This document shows, in pieces, positions 9,492-18,466 of a stretch of DNA of 64,000 nt. The position numbers and the translations under genes are program-made. The notes below the pieces were generated by a model. The model was not told where the DNA came from. It was given only the letters and a program-made list of their open reading frames with translations, and did no database searches. Location of the stretch: the NCBI RefSeq assembly GCF_002943425.1, contig NZ_PTRA01000003.1, positions 310,001 through 374,000 on the forward strand, given 5' to 3'. Each line of letters opens with the position of its first letter. Position 1 is the first letter of the stretch. Source of the stretch: Siphonobacter curvatus. Lineage in GTDB: Bacteria > Bacteroidota > Bacteroidia > Cytophagales > Spirosomataceae.

Positions 9492-10637
9492 ATGCCCCTT
9501 TCATTGCTGCTACGCCAAGTGGCAAGGGCCCTGAACATTCGACCGAAGTTTGAGCATCAGGACCCGTTTATGCCCCGATTATTTCCTTTTCTGGAACAAC
9601 GCAAGTTATTCAGGGGTGGCCTGCTCTGGTTGTTGATTGTCGTGTACACGCCCGTATTCTGTTATTTGTTCTGGGGAAGCTTGTACTGGGCTAGCTGGAC
9701 GAACCTGCTGGGGATTTCCCTGATTATGTTCGTTTTTAATGCGTTGGATGCGTTTTTCTTGCAATGGCTGGCTCAGCAGATTGGCGTGTATTTCCCGCAT
9801 CCCCACCAGTCCGCTCTACGACTCAGCAGTATGATCAGTCTGTTTGTGGGCATCAACTTCTTTCTGGGGCAGCAGTTGATGTATGCGTTGGGTGCTACGC
9901 AGTGGTTTGGTTACTCCTACAAACCGGCCCAGGCTCCGTGGGTACTGGCGGCGATGACGTGTATGAACATTTTACTGGCGGGGGTAAGCGAGGGCGTGTA
10001 TGCCTTTACGCAGTGGCGAATTCATCAGGAAGAACTCGAAGCCCTCGAACATCAGCAGTTACAAATGCAGCTCGAAGAAGTAAAACAGCAGGTAAATCCC
10101 CACTTTCTCTTCAATAGCTTAAATTCTCTGTCCGTACTCATTGCCGACAATCCGCGTCAGGCGGAACGTTTTGTGGACGAGATGGCGACCGTATACCGTT
10201 ACCTGTTGCAAGCCGGACAGATGCCTACGCCGGGCGGCGGACTAATCACGCTAGAAGCCGAACTGCGGTTTTTACAGGCTTATTCGTATTTGCTTCATAC
10301 CCGTTACGGATCGGCTATTTCGCTGGAAGTGGACGTCTGCGAGGCCGCCCGGACCCAATACGTACCCGTACTGACGCTGCAGACGCTGGTGGATAATGCC
10401 ATTAAACACAATGTGGTACTAGCCCAACAACCCTTGTCGATTCAGATTCGGGCCACTTCGCCTACGTTATTACGCGTGAGTAATTCCTTGCAGAAACGCT
10501 CCGTAACTATTCCACTCAACCGAGCCGGACTGTCGATGCTCATGGCTCGTTATCGCTTATTACAGGGCGAATCGGTGCAGGTGTTGGTGGAAGATCAACG
10601 GTATACCGTCGAACTTCCTTTATTGCCGTTGGTATGA
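9492..10637 (+). CDS. LytS/YehU-type sensor histidine kinase (first of two)
   Basis: 381 residues. Four hydrophobic segments (about residues 45-165: WLLIVVYTPVFCYLFWG, LGISLIMFVFNALDAFF, SMISLFVGINFFLG, WVLAAMTCMNILLAG) are followed by a helical linker and a His_kinase (PF06580) domain with QVNPHFLFNSLNSLS; His204 is the phosphoacceptor. The ATPase N box is TLVDNAIKHN. An internal ATG at 9570 is an alternative start. Its stop overlaps the next gene by four bases (ATGA), so it is cotranscribed and translationally coupled with the second kinase and the LytTR regulator. Signal unknown. Confidence 0.9.
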   Translation: MPLSLLLRQVARALNIRPKFEHQDPFMPRLFPFLEQRKLFRGGLLWLLIVVYTPVFCYLFWGSLYWASWTNLLGISLIMFVFNALDAFFLQWLAQQIGVYFPHPHQSALRLSSMISLFVGINFFLGQQLMYALGATQWFGYSYKPAQAPWVLAAMTCMNILLAGVSEGVYAFTQWRIHQEELEALEHQQLQMQLEEVKQQVNPHFLFNSLNSLSVLIADNPRQAERFVDEMATVYRYLLQAGQMPTPGGGLITLEAELRFLQAYSYLLHTRYGSAISLEVDVCEAARTQYVPVLTLQTLVDNAIKHNVVLAQQPLSIQIRATSPTLLRVSNSLQKRSVTIPLNRAGLSMLMARYRLLQGESVQVLVEDQRYTVELPLLPLV

Positions 10638-11785
10638 AAGAGCTGATTCATCGCTGTTTTCCCACGGCTCGAAGTCGCTGGATGTACGCCTTCATCGCCC
10701 CTTGGATTATTCCCCTGATGGCGTACTTGCTCATTGGGCAACCCTACCTACAAACGGGGTCGACGTTTGCGGGGGGTACGCTGGTGGTCGGCATCCTGAG
10801 TACACTCGCTTTTCTGGCCCATAATGAGGTCGCCGATCGCATTACCCGGAAGTATCCGCATTTACGCCAAACCATTAAGCGAATCGTCTGGACGACGCTG
10901 TGTTTTACGGGTTTATCGGCTTTTTTTCTATACTCCTACGTGATGATGTTTGCCGCGTGTGGCTTTTTTAATACGGAATTATCGCTGGAAGCCATGCGGG
11001 CCAACCACGGCGTTATCCCCACTTGGAATCGCCTGTTTGAGCGGATGTTTGGCATAGAAGTTACGCCGCCCACGCTCGTTTTTCTGTATGCCTGGGACGT
11101 TTTTTGCTTACTGACCTTCGTCTTTATTTATGAAGTGTTTTATTCTTTGGAACAATGGCAGGCCAGTCAGAAAAACAAGGAAACGCTCAAAAAAGCCCGT
11201 TTGCAGGGACAATTGCAGAGTTTGCGGAGCCAGATTAGTCCCCATTTTCTCTTCAATAGTTTGAACTCGCTTTCGTCGCTGATTGCCGACGAGCCGCAAA
11301 AAGCCGAGGACTTTGTCAATGAAATGGCGAAAGTCTATCGCTATCTGCTACAGACCAGCGAACGTGAACTAACGCCGCTCTCGGTAGAGCTAGCCTTCAT
11401 TCATTCGTACTACCACTTGCTCAAAACGCGGTACGGAGCCGGGTTGCACCTGGATGTAGCCGTCGATCCGGCGTATCTCAAGTACCAATTGCCACCCCTA
11501 ACGCTTCAGATGCTGGTGGAAAATGCGGTAAAACACAACGTCATTCTGGCCACTAAGCCCCTGCACATCCACATTGGGACAACAGCCACGGGCGAATTAC
11601 TGGTGAGCAATAATTTACAAACCAAAGCCAAACGTCCCGGCATTGTTGAATCGACCCAGGTAGGCCTAGCCAACATCACCGCCCGTTACCGCTTACTCGA
11701 TCAACCGTTACCGCAGATTACCAACGGGCCCGACCACTTCAAAATTCTGTTGCCTTTATTCACTGAAAATGTATCTGAAGTATGA
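10634..11785 (+). CDS. LytS/YehU-type sensor histidine kinase (second of two)
   Basis: 383 residues, a paralogue of the preceding kinase with the same layout: four membrane segments, a linker helix (EQWQASQKNKETLKKARLQ) and a PF06580 catalytic domain. The phosphoacceptor His is again residue 204, in QISPHFLFNSLNSLS, and the N box is MLVENAVKHN. It overlaps both neighbours by four bases. The two kinases differ strongly in the membrane part and agree in the catalytic part, as expected of an old duplication whose sensor halves diverged. They may form a heterodimer or sense different cues for one regulator. Confidence 0.9.
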   Translation: MKELIHRCFPTARSRWMYAFIAPWIIPLMAYLLIGQPYLQTGSTFAGGTLVVGILSTLAFLAHNEVADRITRKYPHLRQTIKRIVWTTLCFTGLSAFFLYSYVMMFAACGFFNTELSLEAMRANHGVIPTWNRLFERMFGIEVTPPTLVFLYAWDVFCLLTFVFIYEVFYSLEQWQASQKNKETLKKARLQGQLQSLRSQISPHFLFNSLNSLSSLIADEPQKAEDFVNEMAKVYRYLLQTSERELTPLSVELAFIHSYYHLLKTRYGAGLHLDVAVDPAYLKYQLPPLTLQMLVENAVKHNVILATKPLHIHIGTTATGELLVSNNLQTKAKRPGIVESTQVGLANITARYRLLDQPLPQITNGPDHFKILLPLFTENVSEV

Positions 11786-12567
11786 ACGTTTTAATCGTTG
11801 AAGATGAAGAATTAGCCGTCCGCAAGCTGGTTCGGTTGTTACAGGAAATCGAACCCAGTCTAACGGTACTGGCCTCAACGGCGAGTATCGAAGAAACCGT
11901 TGACTGGATTGAAGGCAACCGGCAGCAGGGGAATGCCGAGCCGGATCTGATTTTCATGGATATTGAACTGGCCGATGGACAAAGCTTTGCCATCTTCGAA
12001 CAGGTCGATATTTTCAGTACCATCATTTTTACCACTTCTTACGACGAATACGCCCTGCAGGCTTTTAAAGTCAATAGTATCGACTACCTGCTCAAGCCCG
12101 TGCAGCGGGAAGAACTCGAACGGGGTCTGCGCAAGTACCATGATCTGTCGGCTCGCGCGCAGCCTTCCTTACCGTTTAATCTGGATCAGGTACTGCAGGT
12201 CTGGCGAAATCAGTTGCAGACGAAAGAATATCGTAAGCGGTTTCTCGTGCGGCAGGGGCAGCGGCTGTTATCGGTAGAAGTAGCCGAAATTGCCTTTTTC
12301 TTTACCGACGAGCGATTCAGCTTTTTTAAAACCCATTCCGGACAGAAGTTTTTGGTGGACTATACCCTCGACGAACTGACCGACATGCTCGATCCGGATT
12401 TGTTCTTTCGAATCAGTCGGGGCGTCATCGTTACGCACGCGAGTGTAGAACAGATTCAGCCGTATTTTGGCAATCGGTTGGCGCTGGGGCTCAAACCGGT
12501 CTTTGAAAAAGAAGCGTTGGTCAGCCGCGAAAAAGTAAGTGATTTTAAAAAATGGATGGGCAAGTGA
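11782..12567 (+). CDS. LytTR-family response regulator
   Basis: 261 residues. The receiver domain (1-120) has the acidic pair E7/D8, phosphoacceptor Asp59 in FMDIEL, the switch Thr in FTTS and the conserved Lys in LLKPV. The C-terminal half (about 150-255) is a LytTR DNA-binding domain: FLVRQGQRLLSVEVAEIAFF, then FRISRGVIVTHASVEQI. LytTR regulators bind tandem short repeats upstream of target promoters. It is the last gene of the three-gene kinase-kinase-regulator operon, overlapping the second kinase by four bases, and is the obvious partner of both kinases. No LytTR-type direct repeat was recognised nearby. Confidence 0.93.
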   Translation: MNVLIVEDEELAVRKLVRLLQEIEPSLTVLASTASIEETVDWIEGNRQQGNAEPDLIFMDIELADGQSFAIFEQVDIFSTIIFTTSYDEYALQAFKVNSIDYLLKPVQREELERGLRKYHDLSARAQPSLPFNLDQVLQVWRNQLQTKEYRKRFLVRQGQRLLSVEVAEIAFFFTDERFSFFKTHSGQKFLVDYTLDELTDMLDPDLFFRISRGVIVTHASVEQIQPYFGNRLALGLKPVFEKEALVSREKVSDFKKWMGK

Positions 12568-12654
12568 GGCCGTAAACATGCGACTCTAGCCGTAATCGCC
12601 CAGCGATCCGCCCGCCGAGTGACGTACCGAATCCCCTAGAAAAACTCTTTTTTC

Positions 12655-12678
12655 TTGCCGTCAGAACCCTTACGTTTG
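12655..12678 (+). promoter_or_regulatory. Predicted promoter of the penicillin-acylase-family gene
   Basis: TACGTTTG (12671-12678) matches the Bacteroidota -7 box TAnnTTTG, 30 bases before the ATG. A TTG at 12655-12657 is only 13 bases upstream, shorter than usual, so the -33 element is uncertain. Confidence 0.5.
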
Positions 12679-12707
12679 TATTCTTACATCACGTACAGTA
12701 CATCGAC

Positions 12708-15140
12708 ATGAAGAAAGCGGTTCTTAGTCTGGCCCTGACGGGTGGGTTGTTGTGGGCTCTGGGCACTTCATTTAGTCCTTTGCCCGCCCTGGGGGCCTTC
12801 TTAAGTCCATTTTCGGGATTTTGGAGTAATGAGCGACGCATTCAGATGCTCGACGCCGAAATACACCTACCGGGCGTTGAGTCAGAGGTCATTATTCGTT
12901 ACGACGATAACCGGGTTCCGCACATTTTCGCCGAGAATGATCACGATTTATACTACGCACAAGGGTACGTAACGGCTCGGGATCGCCTGTTTCAAATGGA
13001 TCTGACGATCCGTTCCGCCGCCGGACGCCTGAGTGAAGTAGTGGGTGAGCAGGCCTTGCCCCTGGATTTGTACAAACGCCGCACGGGTTCGGTCAAAGCC
13101 GCCGAAGAAGCCTGGAAGTTTGTCCAGCAGGACGTGAAGGTTCGCCGCGTCATCGAAGCCTACAGTGACGGGATCAATGCCTATCTGTCCAATTTACGAC
13201 CCGCTGATTACCCCATTGAGTACAAAATGCTGGGCTTTACGCCCGAAGCCTGGACGCCCGAAAAGTCCATGCTGCTGATGGTGGAAATGACGCATACGCT
13301 GGCCACGCCCCGCGACGGCGATGCGGCCTTGACCAATGTGCTGCAAAAGTTTGGTCTGGAGGTGCTCCGGGATTTATACCCCGATTACGCCGACCGCGAA
13401 AGTCCGATCATCCCTAAAGGAACGAAGTGGAATTTCAAACGCAAGCCCCTTCCCAAAGTACCTAAAGACTATACGGAAGGGACGGCTTCCGTGCGGGAAC
13501 CCCTTTCTTGGCCCGAGCGGGTAGAGGGCATCGGTTCCAATAACTGGGCGATTGCGGGCGAGAAATCCGCCACGGGTTTGCCCATTCTGGCGGGCGATCC
13601 GCACCTGGGCTTAACGCTCCCCTCCATTTGGTACCAGATTCAATTGTCGACTCCCGAAAGCAATGCCTACGGCGTATCACTGCCGGGGGCTCCCTGTATT
13701 ATTATTGGGTTCAACCACGACATTGCCTGGAGCGAAACCAATGTCGGCTCCGACGTGGCTGATTTATACGCTATCAAGTTTAAAGACGCCTCCCGACGGG
13801 AATATTCATACGATGGGCAGTGGGTGAAAACGGACTTCCGTCTCGAAGAAATCAAAGTAAAGGGTAAACCTTCCGTGATCGATACCGTAGTGTATACGCA
13901 TCATGGTCCGGTCGCAATGCCCCGTTGGGGTGATGAGCAAAAGCCTAGTCTGGCGCTTCGCTGGATTGCTCATGAGCCGGGTAATCCCGTCAAAACGTTT
14001 TACATGCTTAATCGTTCGAAAAATTACGACGATTACGTACGGGCTCTGAGTCATTACGTCGCTCCGGCTCAAAATTTCGTCTTCGCCAGTAATGAAAACG
14101 ACATTGCCATCTGGGTCAATGGAAAGTTTCCGCTGAAATGGAAAGAGCAAGGTAAATTCCTACTGGACGGTTCGAAGGCGGCCCACGATTGGCAGGGCTG
14201 GATTCCCCACGCCCATAATCCCCACGTAAAAAATCCGAAACAGGGCTACGTAAGTTCGGCTAATCAGGCCCCCGCCGATGAATCGTATCCGTACTATCTA
14301 CACTGGCGGTTTGCAGCGGCCAACCGGGCCATTCGGATTAACGAACGACTCGAAGGTATGCAGCAGGCTACCATTGACAGTCTGCGGTTATTGCAGAATG
14401 ATACGTACAATGTACTAGCCCGGGATTTGCTACCTACCTTACTGGAACAGATTAAAATGGGGGATCTCAACGCCTCCCAGTATTCGACCTACACGGCTCT
14501 GAAACAGTGGGATTATGAGTATACGACGCAGGCCGTAGCTCCTACCATTTTTGAGAAATGGGTGGAAAATCTTCCCTTCTTCGTTTGGGATGAATTTACT
14601 ACGGATGCCAAAAAGCCCTTGCAGCTTCCTCAGAAGGATCGGCTCTGGCAACTGATTTTAAAAGAACCGGATTCCAAATGGTTTGATCGCGTCGAAACAG
14701 CGGACGTAAAAGAAAATCAGGCGGACATTATTCGACTTAGTTTCAAAGCGACCGTTGATTCGCTCACCCGCCAGTACGGGACCTATTCCTCGAAAAACTG
14801 GGCCTGGGGAGCGGTAAAGGGATCGACGATTGCTCACTTAGTACCTCCCTTGAAATCCTTTGGTCGCAGTAACGTAGTGGCGGGCGGCGGTGCGGATGTG
14901 CCGAATGCCTTCCGGGGTAAATGGGGGCCTTCCTGGCGAATGGTGGTGGCTCTGGGAAAAGACGGACCCAAGGCCTACGGCGTGTATCCGGGTGGACAGT
15001 CGGGAAATCCGGGTAGCCCGTATTACGACAATATGGTTACTACCTGGGCGGAAGGCAAACTCAATGAACTCGTGTACCTGAAAACCATTGATGAAAACCA
15101 TCCCAAGGTGTTAAGTACGCTGAAGATCAGTAAACGCTAA
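12708..15140 (+). CDS. Penicillin acylase family hydrolase
   Basis: 810 residues. An N-terminal hydrophobic signal (LALTGGLLWALGTS) precedes the alpha chain. The autoprocessing site is GIGSNNWAIAG: Ser277 becomes the N-terminal nucleophile of the beta chain after self-cleavage, as in all Ntn-hydrolase penicillin amidases. GDPHLGLTLPSIWYQI and GFNHDIAWSETN are strongly conserved family segments, and the C-terminal region has RSNVVAGGGADVPNAF. Length matches the family (about 750-850). The enzyme is periplasmic and cleaves an amide; members act on penicillins, acyl-homoserine lactones or other N-acyl compounds, and substrate cannot be read from sequence. It has its own promoter, and the next small gene follows 36 bases on. 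Confidence 0.93.
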   Translation: MKKAVLSLALTGGLLWALGTSFSPLPALGAFLSPFSGFWSNERRIQMLDAEIHLPGVESEVIIRYDDNRVPHIFAENDHDLYYAQGYVTARDRLFQMDLTIRSAAGRLSEVVGEQALPLDLYKRRTGSVKAAEEAWKFVQQDVKVRRVIEAYSDGINAYLSNLRPADYPIEYKMLGFTPEAWTPEKSMLLMVEMTHTLATPRDGDAALTNVLQKFGLEVLRDLYPDYADRESPIIPKGTKWNFKRKPLPKVPKDYTEGTASVREPLSWPERVEGIGSNNWAIAGEKSATGLPILAGDPHLGLTLPSIWYQIQLSTPESNAYGVSLPGAPCIIIGFNHDIAWSETNVGSDVADLYAIKFKDASRREYSYDGQWVKTDFRLEEIKVKGKPSVIDTVVYTHHGPVAMPRWGDEQKPSLALRWIAHEPGNPVKTFYMLNRSKNYDDYVRALSHYVAPAQNFVFASNENDIAIWVNGKFPLKWKEQGKFLLDGSKAAHDWQGWIPHAHNPHVKNPKQGYVSSANQAPADESYPYYLHWRFAAANRAIRINERLEGMQQATIDSLRLLQNDTYNVLARDLLPTLLEQIKMGDLNASQYSTYTALKQWDYEYTTQAVAPTIFEKWVENLPFFVWDEFTTDAKKPLQLPQKDRLWQLILKEPDSKWFDRVETADVKENQADIIRLSFKATVDSLTRQYGTYSSKNWAWGAVKGSTIAHLVPPLKSFGRSNVVAGGGADVPNAFRGKWGPSWRMVVALGKDGPKAYGVYPGGQSGNPGSPYYDNMVTTWAEGKLNELVYLKTIDENHPKVLSTLKISKR

Positions 15141-15176
15141 GGCCGGATATCCTTTACCTGTATTAAAACTTTCGTT

Positions 15177-15551
15177 ATGCAATTCGTTTTGATGATTTTA
15201 CTCTCCGCGATGGTCCAGTACTTTCTTCCCTGGTGGTCCGTTGTCATCATACCGTTCCTGATTTCGGCCTGGAAAGGCAAGAGCGGAAGTAAAGCTTTTT
15301 TCAACGGATTTCTCGCGACGGCTCTGCTTTGGTTTGGCATGGCTTACTACGAACACCTTCGGTCGGGGGGGATTCTTACGGACCGGATCAGTGAGCTTTT
15401 TCGGGGGATTGGTACCATTGGTTTGCTGACGGCTACGACCTGGAGCGGAGCCCTGCTGGGTGGAATGGCCTCGCTGAGTGGGTATTTGGTACGGCAGGCG
15501 GTTTTCCCCAAGAACCCTTCCCCCGCCGAAAAAGCACAAGCCTATTGGTAG
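15177..15551 (+). CDS. Small membrane protein of unknown function
   Basis: 124 residues with three hydrophobic stretches (VLMILLSAMVQYFLPWWSVV, FLATALLWFGMAYYE, ATTWSGALLGGMASLSGYLV). No catalytic residues or named domain can be seen. It starts 36 bases after the acylase gene on the same strand, so it may be cotranscribed with it. Similar short proteins occur in Bacteroidota without known role. The ATG at 15177 is the first in frame. Confidence 0.75.
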   Translation: MQFVLMILLSAMVQYFLPWWSVVIIPFLISAWKGKSGSKAFFNGFLATALLWFGMAYYEHLRSGGILTDRISELFRGIGTIGLLTATTWSGALLGGMASLSGYLVRQAVFPKNPSPAEKAQAYW

Positions 15552-15589
15552 TCTTCCGTAAATTCCTGAAATACTGCGTGCAACCGAGC

Positions 15590-15619
15590 TTGCCACTTCG
15601 GGGCAATTGGCTATTTTTG
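15590..15619 (+). promoter_or_regulatory. Predicted promoter of the OmpH gene
   Basis: TTG (15590-15592), a 19-base spacer and TATTTTTG (15612-15619), an exact match to the Bacteroidota consensus with good spacing, 36 bases before the GTG start. Confidence 0.65.
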
Positions 15620-15654
15620 CCGACCTAATTGTTTAATCAAACCAGCTAGACTCA

Positions 15655-16272
15655 GTGAAAAACCTTTCGTTAGCCCTTAATGCCGTGTTGGTCGTGGCGG
15701 TGGCCGTTTTGTATTACCTGCATTTTAAAGGCGATAGTAGCGCTTCGAGTGGCAGTAGTGCCGCCGTGACCGCTGACGGTCGGGCCATCGTGTATGTAAA
15801 TGCCGATTCCTTATTGAATAACTACGATTTCTTTAAAGATACTCAGAAAGCCTTCGAACAGAAGGGTACGCAACTCGACGTGGAACTCAACCAAAAAGGC
15901 GGGGCTATCCAGCGTGAAATTCAGATTTTTCAACAACGGGCCGGTGGCATGTTAGCGGCTGAAGCGCAGGCTAAACAACTGGAGTTACAGAAAAAAGCGT
16001 CTGATTTCGAAAACTACCGTCAGAAAGCCGCCAATGATCTGTCGGTAGAGCGGGCCGATCAAACCGAAAAGCTGTACGATAACATTTTCGAGTACATCAA
16101 AAAATATAACAACGATAACAAGTACCAATACGTACTGGGTTATCAGAAAGGCGGCGGCATTCTGTTTGCAGACTCGAAACTCGACATTACGCAAAAAATG
16201 ATCGAAGGTCTCAATAAAGAATACAAGGCGACGCAGCCCAAAACCGAAGAGAAGAAAGAGGAAAAGAAATAA
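15655..16272 (+). CDS. OmpH/Skp family periplasmic chaperone
   Basis: 205 residues from a GTG start. A signal or anchor segment (LALNAVLVVAVAVLYYLHF) precedes an OmpH domain: strand IVYVNADSLLNNYDFF, then a long coiled-coil hairpin (about residues 60-150, KAFEQKG through DQTEKLYDNIFEYIKKY), then the closing strand YVLGYQKGGGILFADSKLDIT. Skp proteins form jellyfish-shaped trimers that hold unfolded outer-membrane proteins. The C-terminus is a Lys/Glu-rich tail. It is a single gene between its own promoter and a strong terminator. Confidence 0.92.
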   Translation: MKNLSLALNAVLVVAVAVLYYLHFKGDSSASSGSSAAVTADGRAIVYVNADSLLNNYDFFKDTQKAFEQKGTQLDVELNQKGGAIQREIQIFQQRAGGMLAAEAQAKQLELQKKASDFENYRQKAANDLSVERADQTEKLYDNIFEYIKKYNNDNKYQYVLGYQKGGGILFADSKLDITQKMIEGLNKEYKATQPKTEEKKEEKK

Positions 16273-16287
16273 GCTCTTTAACCCTTT

Positions 16288-16322
16288 AAAAGCCCTGACA
16301 TCGCTGATGCCAGGGCTTTTTG
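16288..16322 (+). terminator. Rho-independent terminator of the OmpH gene
   Basis: AGCCCTG / CAGGGCT arms (from 16290) around a short loop, followed by TTTTTG. Confidence 0.88.
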
Positions 16323-16407
16323 TTGGCCGATGGATCGGACGCTACAGTTCATGTTCGCTTTTAAACAGTTCAGTCAGACTGCCTGAGTATCCTGCCAGAA
16401 GGGGATG

Positions 16408-16415
16408 TAGGTTTG
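16408..16415 (+). promoter_or_regulatory. Predicted -7 box of the MGT glycosyltransferase gene
   Basis: TAGGTTTG matches TAnnTTTG, 21 bases before the ATG. No TTG is seen at the right distance. Confidence 0.4.
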
Positions 16416-16436
16416 CAGAACTGTTGACTTTGAGGA

Positions 16437-17723
16437 ATGAATGCGAAGAAACTATTAGTAGCGACAACCCCCGACTCCGTACGGCCGCTGACGGCGCTGG
16501 CAGTATACCTCCAATCCCAGGGGTATGAGGTGGGTTGGTATACGGGGCCGAGTTATGAGTCCCTGATTACCAAACTCGGCTTAGGTTTTTACCCGTTTGA
16601 GCGGGCTCAGGAGGTCCCTGCTACCGAAGTCAACCAAGTCTGGCCGCAACGTAAAAAGCTCACCCGTACGCTCACCCGCTTCCGTTTTGATCTGACCCAC
16701 CGCTTCCTGGCGCCCATTCCTGATTTTCTGACCGATCTGAAAGCCGTTTATGCACAGTTTCCCTTCGATGCGGTGTTGTGCGACATGGCTTTTATGGCGG
16801 CTCCTTTTCTAAAATCCATTTTCAAGGTTCCCGTGGGCGTATTCGGGCTGGGGCCGCTGGGTGTTTCTTCAAGCGACGCTCCTCCCTACGGATTAGGCTG
16901 GCAACCCGCTCAGTCGCTCCTCAGTAAAAGTCGCCAGCGTTTGCTCAAGTACTGGGTGCGAAACTACTTTTTCAAGCCTTCGACGCAGCTCTACAATACC
17001 TTTCGAAAGCAGTATGGATTACCCGCCAGTCGGGATTTTTGTCCGGATGCAGTGCTGCGGGAAGCGGATGTGTATTTACAAAGCGGCGTACCGGGCTTCG
17101 AATACCAACGCCGGGATCTGAGTCCGAACGTTCAGTTTGTCGGGCCGCTTTTTCCGTACCGGGCAGCGATGCCGGTTTCATGGCCCCTGCGGGTTTGTCC
17201 GAAGCGATACCAGCGCGTCGTACTGGTTTCCCAGGGTATGCATCCGTTCGATCCGCAAAAACTCCTGATTCCGACGCTGAAAGCCTTTAGCTCCGACCCC
17301 TCAACGCTGGTGATTGCCACCACCGGCGGACACCAGACCCAGCAACTACGGCAACAGTTTCCGCAAGCCCATTTTGTACTGGAAGACTACGTGGATTTCC
17401 AGGCGCTCATGCCGCAGGTACACGTATTCGTGACAAACGCGGGTTACGCGAGTATTCTGGCCGCCGTTCAGCACGGCGTACCTATCGTAGCGACGGGACT
17501 GCACGAAGGGAAAAATGAGATTGCCGCCCGGGTGGCTTATTTCCGGCTGGGTATTCGCCTGAAAACGGAAACGGCGACGGCTCGTGCGATCAGAAAAGCT
17601 GTGGATCAGGTAGTGCAGCAGGGAAGCTACCGCCGGAACGTCAAACGACTGGCGAAAGAATGTGCCCGCTATCCGGTGCATGAACTCTGTCACCAGCATA
17701 TTCAGCGCTTCTGGGGCGAATAA
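16437..17723 (+). CDS. MGT/GT1-type glycosyltransferase
   Basis: 428 residues in the GT-B layout of UDP-glycosyltransferases (GT1). The N-terminal acceptor domain starts KKLLVATTPDSVRPLTALAV and includes FDAVLCDMAFMAAPFL. The donor-binding C-terminal domain has VVLVSQGMHPFDPQKL, VLEDYVDFQALMP and a PSPG-like region VFVTNAGYASILAAVQHGVP. The canonical HxG of the motif is replaced by TNAGY, which is common in MGT-type members. It probably glycosylates a small molecule or lipid in the cytoplasm. TGAGGA just before the ATG could serve as ribosome site. No partner biosynthetic gene is adjacent. Confidence 0.88.
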   Translation: MNAKKLLVATTPDSVRPLTALAVYLQSQGYEVGWYTGPSYESLITKLGLGFYPFERAQEVPATEVNQVWPQRKKLTRTLTRFRFDLTHRFLAPIPDFLTDLKAVYAQFPFDAVLCDMAFMAAPFLKSIFKVPVGVFGLGPLGVSSSDAPPYGLGWQPAQSLLSKSRQRLLKYWVRNYFFKPSTQLYNTFRKQYGLPASRDFCPDAVLREADVYLQSGVPGFEYQRRDLSPNVQFVGPLFPYRAAMPVSWPLRVCPKRYQRVVLVSQGMHPFDPQKLLIPTLKAFSSDPSTLVIATTGGHQTQQLRQQFPQAHFVLEDYVDFQALMPQVHVFVTNAGYASILAAVQHGVPIVATGLHEGKNEIAARVAYFRLGIRLKTETATARAIRKAVDQVVQQGSYRRNVKRLAKECARYPVHELCHQHIQRFWGE

Positions 17724-17805
17724 ACGATTGTTTATATCCGGCTACGGTCCAGCGTAGAAACGGGTCGGGCTCAGCAGAAACGCGTCAAGATGTCCATTCG
17801 AAAGC

Positions 17806-17813
17806 TATCTTTG
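17806..17813 (+). promoter_or_regulatory. Predicted -7 box of smpB
   Basis: TATCTTTG, an exact TAnnTTTG match, 92 bases before the chosen smpB start; no well-spaced TTG. Confidence 0.4.
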
Positions 17814-17905
17814 GAACCAATTCACGCAGATGGGCCATAGGTCCACTTTTTTTCGTGAAAAAGAACCGGCCGAAGAAGTATAGGCCCGGTATTACAGGAA
17901 CCGAT

Positions 17906-18367
17906 ATGGCAGAAAAAGAGAAAATACAGAAGCACGTCGAGATCAAAAATCGCCGGGCTTCCTTTGAATACCAGTTTTTAGAAACCTTCACGGCGGGTAT
18001 CATCTTATCCGGAACCGAAATTAAATCCATTCGTCAGGGGAAAGCCAACCTGACCGACGCGTACTGTCTGCTGCTCAACGACGAGCTGTACGTGCGAAAC
18101 ATGAACATTTCCAAGTACGAAGAAGGCACGCACTACAACCACGAACCCATTCGGGATCGCAAGTTACTGCTCCAGAAAAGGGAAATCCGTCGCCTGGTGG
18201 GCAAGCTGAAAGACCAGGGCCTAACGATTGTCCCGACGCGTCTGTTCATCTCGGATCGCGGCTTTGCCAAGCTCAATATTGCGCTGGCCAAAGGGAAAAA
18301 ACTGCACGATAAACGTCAGGACATCAAAGAAAAAGATGTCAAACGCGACATGGCTCGTGGCGAGTAA
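17906..18367 (+). CDS. smpB: SsrA-binding protein SmpB
   Basis: 153 residues, the usual SmpB length. SmpB binds tmRNA and brings it to stalled ribosomes for trans-translation. Diagnostic segments: NRRASFEYQFLETFTAGIIL, GTEIKSIRQGKANLTDAY, RKLLLQKREI and the C-terminal tail AKGKKLHDKRQDIKEKD that enters the mRNA channel. The frame is open further upstream to 17855, but the start at 17906 (MAEKEKIQKH) matches homologues. The next gene is gatB, another translation gene, with its own -7 box. Confidence 0.95.
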   Translation: MAEKEKIQKHVEIKNRRASFEYQFLETFTAGIILSGTEIKSIRQGKANLTDAYCLLLNDELYVRNMNISKYEEGTHYNHEPIRDRKLLLQKREIRRLVGKLKDQGLTIVPTRLFISDRGFAKLNIALAKGKKLHDKRQDIKEKDVKRDMARGE

Positions 18368-18434
18368 CTCCTTGAACCCATAGCCCGGTACCGTTGAATT
18401 CGGAGCCGGGCTAAAGCCTTTCCCCATAAAAGCG

Positions 18435-18442
18435 TACCTTTG
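18435..18442 (+). promoter_or_regulatory. Predicted -7 box of gatB
   Basis: TACCTTTG, an exact TAnnTTTG match, 25 bases before the GTG start. A stem AGCCCGG / CCGGGCT (18382-18412) without a T run lies between smpB and this box. Confidence 0.5.
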
Positions 18443-18466
18443 CGTTCTGATCCATTATAGCCTACC

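Noticed and set aside
18382-18412. AGCCCGG/CCGGGCT stem as smpB terminator
   Set aside because: No T run on either strand, so not called as a terminator.
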